Source: Tupaia tana
Lineage: Eukaryota; Chordata; Mammalia; Scandentia; Tupaiidae
Direction of reading: 5' to 3'
Length of the DNA stretch: 64,000 bases
NCBI GenBank assembly: GCA_026018925.1
Contig: JAKSZU010000020.1
Location: 43,121,102-43,185,101 of the forward strand
Below the pieces are notes generated by a model. The model had not been told where the DNA came from and searched no databases. It worked only from the letters and a program-made list of their open reading frames with translations. Below are positions 58,931-64,000 of the stretch, piece by piece. The translations under genes and the position numbers were made by a program. Each line of letters opens with the position of its first letter. Position 1 is the first letter of the stretch.

Positions 58931-59324
58931 TGGGTGTGGCAAGACCTGGCCTACGTGGGTGTGGCTTGAAAGACCTGGCCTACGTGGGTGTGGCTTGGAC
59001 CCTACGTGGGTGTGGCTTGGAAAGCCTACGTGGGTGTGGCTTGGAAGATCTGGCCTACGTGGGTGTGGCTTGGAAGACCTGGCCTACGTGGGTGTGGCTT
59101 GGAAGATCTGGCCTACGTGGGTGTGGCTTGGAAGACCTGGCCTACGTGGGTGTGGCTTGGAAGACCTGGCCTATGTGGGTGTGGCTTGGAAGACCTGGCC
59201 TACGTGGGTGTGGCTTGGAAGATCTGGCCTATGTGGGTGTGGCTTGGAAGACCTGGCCTATGTGGGTGTGGCTTGGAAGACCTGGCCTACGTGGGTGTGG
59301 CTTGGAAGACCTGGCCTATGTGGA
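58931..59324. repeat. Minisatellite, 29-bp unit, about 14 copies
   Basis: The unit is tacgtgggtgtggcttgg followed by aagacctggcc. Copies 3 and 4 are shortened. Variants are mainly taCgtg to taTgtg (CpG decay) in four units and gacctgg to gatctgg in three. Because 29 is not divisible by three, each frame cycles through all three phases. This gives three overlapping open frames with the same 29-residue repeat, an artefact. Each unit contains GGGTGTGG (complement CCACACCC, a KLF/CACCC-box match), and most contain TACGTG. Confidence 0.95.
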
Positions 59325-59658
59325 AGCCCATCCTACCATCACTTCTGAGGCCTTGAGCAAGTAACTGAACTCCTCTGAGTCTTGGACTCCTCAAATGTAA
59401 ACGGAAAAGAACACAGCTCTACTCGGCAGTCCTGGAAACACTTTGCCTAACTCAAATGAACTAATGTACATTCCACATGCTTGAAATTGCTGAACTTGGT
59501 GTCCAATTAACACAGTTTCTGTAAGTGTACTTAGAAATTTGAAATTGGAGTATTAATCGGCCTCTCAGTTACCGGCCAGCCAATATTCTGGACTCTGTTA
59601 TTTGAAGGATGATTCCAAACTCAACCAGTTTCTCTTTTTCTCTCTCTCTCCCTGTTAC

Positions 59659-59691
<33 letters not shown>

Positions 59692-60358
59692 ATTTTCCTA
59701 TCACAAAAGAGGTACTTCTTCCTGATTTTCCTAAAGTCCTCTCTCAGCTACAGGCCACACAGTCCCCCTGCAGTCTCCTGAGACGCTCTCTCCACGGTGG
59801 CCCCAGACTCCACAGGCCAGAATGCCACCTCAGGCACCTCGCAGTCATCTGAGCTGAGCCTCTGGTCTCAATCAGTGCCTCTGAGGGCTTCCACTCTGAG
59901 CCTGGAAAAGCCTGTCTCTAAAATCTGCCCCCTTTCCCATTGGGTCACATAAATAACATAGAAGTTCTGGTCCCTGGGGAGGTCCTCTCTGCCCGCCCTC
60001 GCTGAGGCCCATTTCTTTCCTCTGTCTTCTAGCCCATTCTTTCTTTTTAGAGGACATTAGCTAAACATTAGCACATCTGCATCTCATTAAAATTCCGTTT
60101 TTCTTTGGCTCGTGCTCCCCTGAACACGCCCACACCACAGTGATTTTTGGAAAGTCTGCTCTGAACAGTGCCCTCTGCTCCCAGCTTCTGTCTGCCACGG
60201 TGGCCCTTCACAAGTCGGAGCCCTCCCAAGACTTAACCTCGGGAAGAGCTGAGCTCTCCTCGGGTATCGTTTTGTTTGATTTGCAGACACACGAATTAGC
60301 TCACCCTATTCATTTTAGTGATAAGAAATCTACACCAAAAATTTTCCCCACTCTCCCA
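59325..60358. other. Unique sequence with a CA microsatellite
   Basis: No gene recognised. (CA)n of about 16 units at 59660-59691. GC-richer over 59750-60010. Confidence 0.4.
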
Positions 60359-61500
60359 TGTTATAGGCTGAATTGTGTTCTCTCCAAATCCATGTGTTGA
60401 TGCCCTAACGTTCAGTATCTCAGAATGAGACTGCATTTGGAGATCGAAGAGATAATTAAGTTAAAATGAGACCATAAGTGTGGGCCCTATTCGAGTCTGA
60501 CTGTGTCTCTAACAGAAGAGGGGGTTAGGACGTGCAGGGAGATGTCGAGAATGCACAGACACGGAGAAAGACCAGTCAGGAGGCAAGAGGGCCGCCATCT
60601 GCAAGCCATGGGAGGCCCCAGAGGAAGCCAACTCTGCCACCACCTTGATCTTGGATTTTCAGCTTCCGGAGTTGTAAGAAAATAATTTTCTATTTGAGCA
60701 ACCAATCTGTGGGATTCTGTTCTAGCAGCCCCAGCAAAGTAATACAAATTTTGGTACTGAGAAGTGGACACTGCTGTAGAAAATACTTAAAAATGTGCAA
60801 GAGGCTTTAGAACCAGACAGTGGGTAGAGGCTGAAAGTGTTTTGAGGTGAATGTGTAAAGAAACCTAAGTTGTCTTAAAGAGATTGTTAGTCAAAATATA
60901 GACATGAAGGGCGATTCTGTTGAGGTCTCAGACAGAAATGAGGAACATATTATTGAATGCCTGATGAAAGGTGACATGTGTTACACAGTGGCAAAGCCCG
61001 GCTAGCTAATGTTCTGGTATGCTGTGGGAGGCAGAAATCGTGAGTGAAGAACGTGGATATTGAGCTGATGAGAGTTCTAAGCAAAGAATTTAAGGACGGT
61101 CTGTGAAAAGAACATGAACTTGTAAGGGCTGGAGACAGCGTAGATGGGCTAAGTACGTGTGTCCCTCCAAAATGTGCATGTTGCAACCTTAACTCCTAGT
61201 GTGATGGTATTTGGAGGTGAGATTTTTTCAGGAGGTAATTACACCACGAAGGTAGAGCCCTCCCGAATGGGATTAGTGCTGTTATGAAGAGATCCAGCAG
61301 CACGTCATTGCCGGAGTTCTGCCGTGCGCGGATATAAGAAGGCAGCAGGACGCAACCCACACGAAGGGCCGCCCAGGCCGACGATGCCTGCAACCTGGTC
61401 TTGGACGCCCAGCCTCTAGAATTGTGGGAAATACATTTCCGCTGTCCGTAGCCTTCTAGTCGTTAGCACTTTATTTACAGCTGCCCAGACTGGCTAGGAC
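60359..61500 (+). mobile_element. MaLR composite: LTR, internal, LTR
   Basis: 5' LTR at 60359-60748: 'tgttataggctgaattgtgttctctccaaatcc', 'gtatctcagaatgagactgcatttggag', 'aagttaaaatgagacc' and 'caccttgatcttggattttcagc'; MLT1A-like. Internal part at 60749-61144: 'ttttggtactgagaagtggacactgctgtagaaaatac', 'ggctttagaaccagacagtgggtagagg', the usual short MaLR interior. 3' LTR at 61145-61500 is of a different, MLT1B-like subtype ('ccctccaaaatgtgcatgttgcaacc', 'gtgtgatggtatttggaggtg'). No coding capacity. Confidence 0.7.
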
Positions 61501-61938
61501 TCCTGGCCTGATTCTTGTGTCATTTACATGTCCATATCTTTGTTTAATTCTATCTCTTCTAGCCTAAATTTAATATAATTTAATTTACTGTATTCTACAT
61601 TATGTGAGCTATTTCATATACTCTGGAATAAGAAGTTAATAATAAAATTTTAATCAAGCTAGCCTTTGGACACTATCACTCTTTTCTCTAGTTTCTGGTC
61701 TTCACCTAGAATGGGTAGATGATGCCTGGAATCCTGGCATATATGAAGTAGGTCTATGGGACATTTTTTTTTTTTTTGGTAAAGTTTCCATAAGTTGAAT
61801 TTGGACTCTCTACCAAATGTTCTACTGGCAGCTTTAAACAATTCTATTATTCCTTCTACTTTTAACCTTAGTGCTTTATTTTCAGTAATGGGTTAACACT
61901 TGGTGCTAGACTGATTCTGATTTTAAAGAATCTTAGGA
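61501..61938. other. Unique sequence
   Basis: AT-rich, no gene or repeat recognised. Confidence 0.3.
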
Positions 61939-62120
61939 GTGCAGCCAGTGGTGTGATGGTTAAGGCCAGTGGATCCCACATAGCTAGTGCACAGTTCCAG
62001 TCCAGTGCCCGGTGTTTGAAGCATGCTCGACACGTGTGCCCAAAATCCCAAAAGGAGAAATGGTGTAGAAGGGACTGTGGAATGACCGTCTCCCGGGGGT
62101 GGGGGTGCCGTCTCACTTTA

Positions 62121-62187
<67 letters not shown>

Positions 62188-62239
62188 TCACCCCCACCAG
62201 CAAGTGTGCACTCTGTGGCAAATTAAAAAAAAAAAAGGA
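61939..62239 (+). repeat. Family A SINE with expanded (CT)n
   Basis: Head 'gtgcagccagtggtgtgatggttaaggcc', body 'aggagaaatggtgtagaagggactgtgg', (ct)n of about 60 bases (62121-62182), tail A-run. Duplication aagaatcttagga before and aagaatcatagga after. The head is tRNA-like and the box B region is decayed. Confidence 0.9.
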
Positions 62240-64000
62240 AGAATCATAGGAATTGGTTCCTAGTTGCCATCATTTGGAAGACCAAATGTAGGCATTTTCA
62301 GAAGAAGTATTAAATATCAATGTTGTGAGAGCCACAAAGGAAATGAGAGGATGAGTTTAGTAGGAGAAGTAAGGAGGAAGGGTACGGAAGGACACAGGCT
62401 TCACAGGAAAGTTGGGAAAGAACCGAAGTTCATAGACCCCACGCTCACACTGAAAGACCTGAGCTCTACACCACAGAGCCAACGTCACTGGTGGTGCCGA
62501 CACAGGCACTTGTGAATGGTGCACGGAAAATGGGTTGTTATGCAAATTTATGTTCCAAATGCGTGTGGAGGAATAGAACAGTACTCCTCCACGCATCAGC
62601 TGTCCTTGTTTGCTAATAACAACCCAGGCACTAGACTACTCTGCAGAAATTATCACCAAGCCATATAGTGTTAAAAAGATACCCACCTTTAAAAACATTA
62701 GTTCACAGAGATGTTCTGATCATTTACTCTTGGGCGAAAAGGGGCAGGTTTGCTACTGTTATAAACTTCAAAGTCATTTCGTCTGTAAAACAAGTGTGAT
62801 TTTTTAAAATGGGATAATGGGAGGGTGTAGCCACACCCATCTGTACAGGTGCTGTGCTTTCTTTTCTAATATTTCTCTAGAATTTTCAACCTCAGTGTAT
62901 GTAATAATTCCTACCTGACTATATTATACTAAACCATGTTCTTTTCTTGCCTCCAGCTGTGGTAATGGGGAATAAACAAGGCTGATATTTACAACTCCAT
63001 TTTCTTACTTGCTGAAATATTCCGCGATTTTGTTCCCTGATTGGATTCACGCAATTACTGGTTTGCTATTTTCCAAGCTATTGAGCTCAGGTTGCAACTA
63101 GATCAGAATTCGACAGCTAGGGCTGCTCGCTGGAAAGAAACCTTCCTGCGGCATAATTCCCACATTATCGTCACTGATTTCCCAAACCAAAGGGCAACAT
63201 AATTTTTGGATCTCGGAGCTCACTTACATATGTTTATTACACCTAATGTGGAAGACTTATTTGAAAAGCAAGTACAAGGGAACAAGAGAAAATTTGTTCA
63301 TGCATTTATCATTCAAATGACCCCTTAGGCTGTTTCTGCTGCTTTAAAAAATGAAAAATTATATGAATCTGCATGTATTTAATTCTGAGTCTTTACCTAT
63401 AATAATTTTAGGTAAACAGGTGATTAGACACTAAAACAATATTTGAACAAATGGTATTACATCATTCTGGGATAAACAGAAATCTTTCCCATTAAGTATC
63501 AAAGAGTATGTTGTAATATTTGCAAAGATGTTCTGTGTCACATTTACAGTAAACGGGTACTATTCTTCAAACTTTTTATATACTTTGGTCTTAAGAGAGA
63601 CTTGTGAGAGAGCTCCAGGACATGTATGTTCACATGTATGCATGTGTGTACGAAAATTCTGAGATCACCGAAAGAGGCGTTATTGCTGCAATGTATGTAT
63701 CTCTTCTTTGCTAGCAGGGTTGCATTCAAGTCTGGAGAAAAAAATAAACTTTAAATTAGAACACACGTTCCAAACAGAAACGAAGCTGAGTTGTCATCTC
63801 CATGACTCACGCAGAGGTGTTAAATCTTGTTGTTTGGTCCCCTGGCCACTGGAGAACATGGTGCACCTTTGTTGGTGTTACTAGGCTGGCTTTGTTCGAG
63901 AATTCTGAGGAACTGTCCAGTATTCTTTGAAGTACTGAGTAGCGTCAGTTCATCTCAAAGATCTCTTGTGTCTAGTGGCAAAAGGTCCAGAAGTCAACGT
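62240..64000. other. Repeat-poor unique region to window end
   Basis: No transposons or genes recognised in about 1.75 kb. The segment 63040-63250 is complex and balanced in composition, a possible conserved non-coding element by appearance only. Confidence 0.35.

Noticed and set aside
58891..59364. Three overlapping open frames with a repeated tryptophan-rich peptide
   Set aside because: A 29-bp repeat gives the same 29-residue cycle in every frame, so this is an artefact of the array.

Overview
The window is non-coding DNA from a placental mammal, about 64 kb with no recognisable intact protein-coding gene. Ancient placental-wide repeats (MIR, L2, MER5A-like hAT, MaLR LTRs, old L1 ends) lie beneath younger L1 copies and about 34 copies of a tRNA-headed SINE of about 260 bp. 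That SINE is not Alu, B1/B2, carnivore, ruminant, equine, bat or rabbit type. The lineage is therefore a placental with its own tRNA-derived SINE. A colugo or another less-sampled order is a guess I cannot confirm.

Layout. Positions 1-226 are a SINE at the window edge. A CpG island follows (about 300-1000), ending in a palindromic double CCAAT motif; it is the only promoter-like segment. Next come a 33-bp minisatellite (1818-2122), SINEs, an L1 3' end (10.0-11.7 kb), an L2 3' end and MaLR copies. From 15.8 to 25.3 kb the DNA is mostly unique and repeat-poor. A nearly full-length but dead L1 occupies 25.3-30.7 kb. From 31.8 to 52.7 kb SINEs are dense, with old L1 pieces, an RPL21 processed pseudogene (35.27-35.84 kb), a solo ERV LTR (37.27-37.76 kb) and a rearranged L1 (47.9-51.2 kb).

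The most informative locus is 52.7-57.6 kb. An outer minus-strand insertion begins with a full-length U6 snRNA copy fused directly to the middle of L1 ORF2, the signature of template switching during L1 reverse transcription. A second element of about 2.8 kb is nested in its 3' part, bounded by a 13-bp target-site duplication. The inner element has L1 ORF1 and 5'/3' UTRs but no ORF2, so it resembles a 'half-L1' (HAL1). Its 5' UTR has repeated units and its 3' UTR is present twice.

The right end holds a 29-bp minisatellite carrying 14 GGGTGTGG motifs (58.93-59.32 kb), a MaLR LTR-internal-LTR composite (60.36-61.50 kb), one SINE and repeat-poor DNA to the window end.

Nearly all open reading frames come from repeats: minisatellites, pyrimidine-rich SINE tails and L1 relics. 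What this DNA records is retrotransposition. L1-type machinery inserted the SINEs, the RPL21 copy, the U6 chimera and the ORF1-only element, as shown by A-tails and target-site duplications. Repeat family names come from remembered consensus sequences, not a database search.
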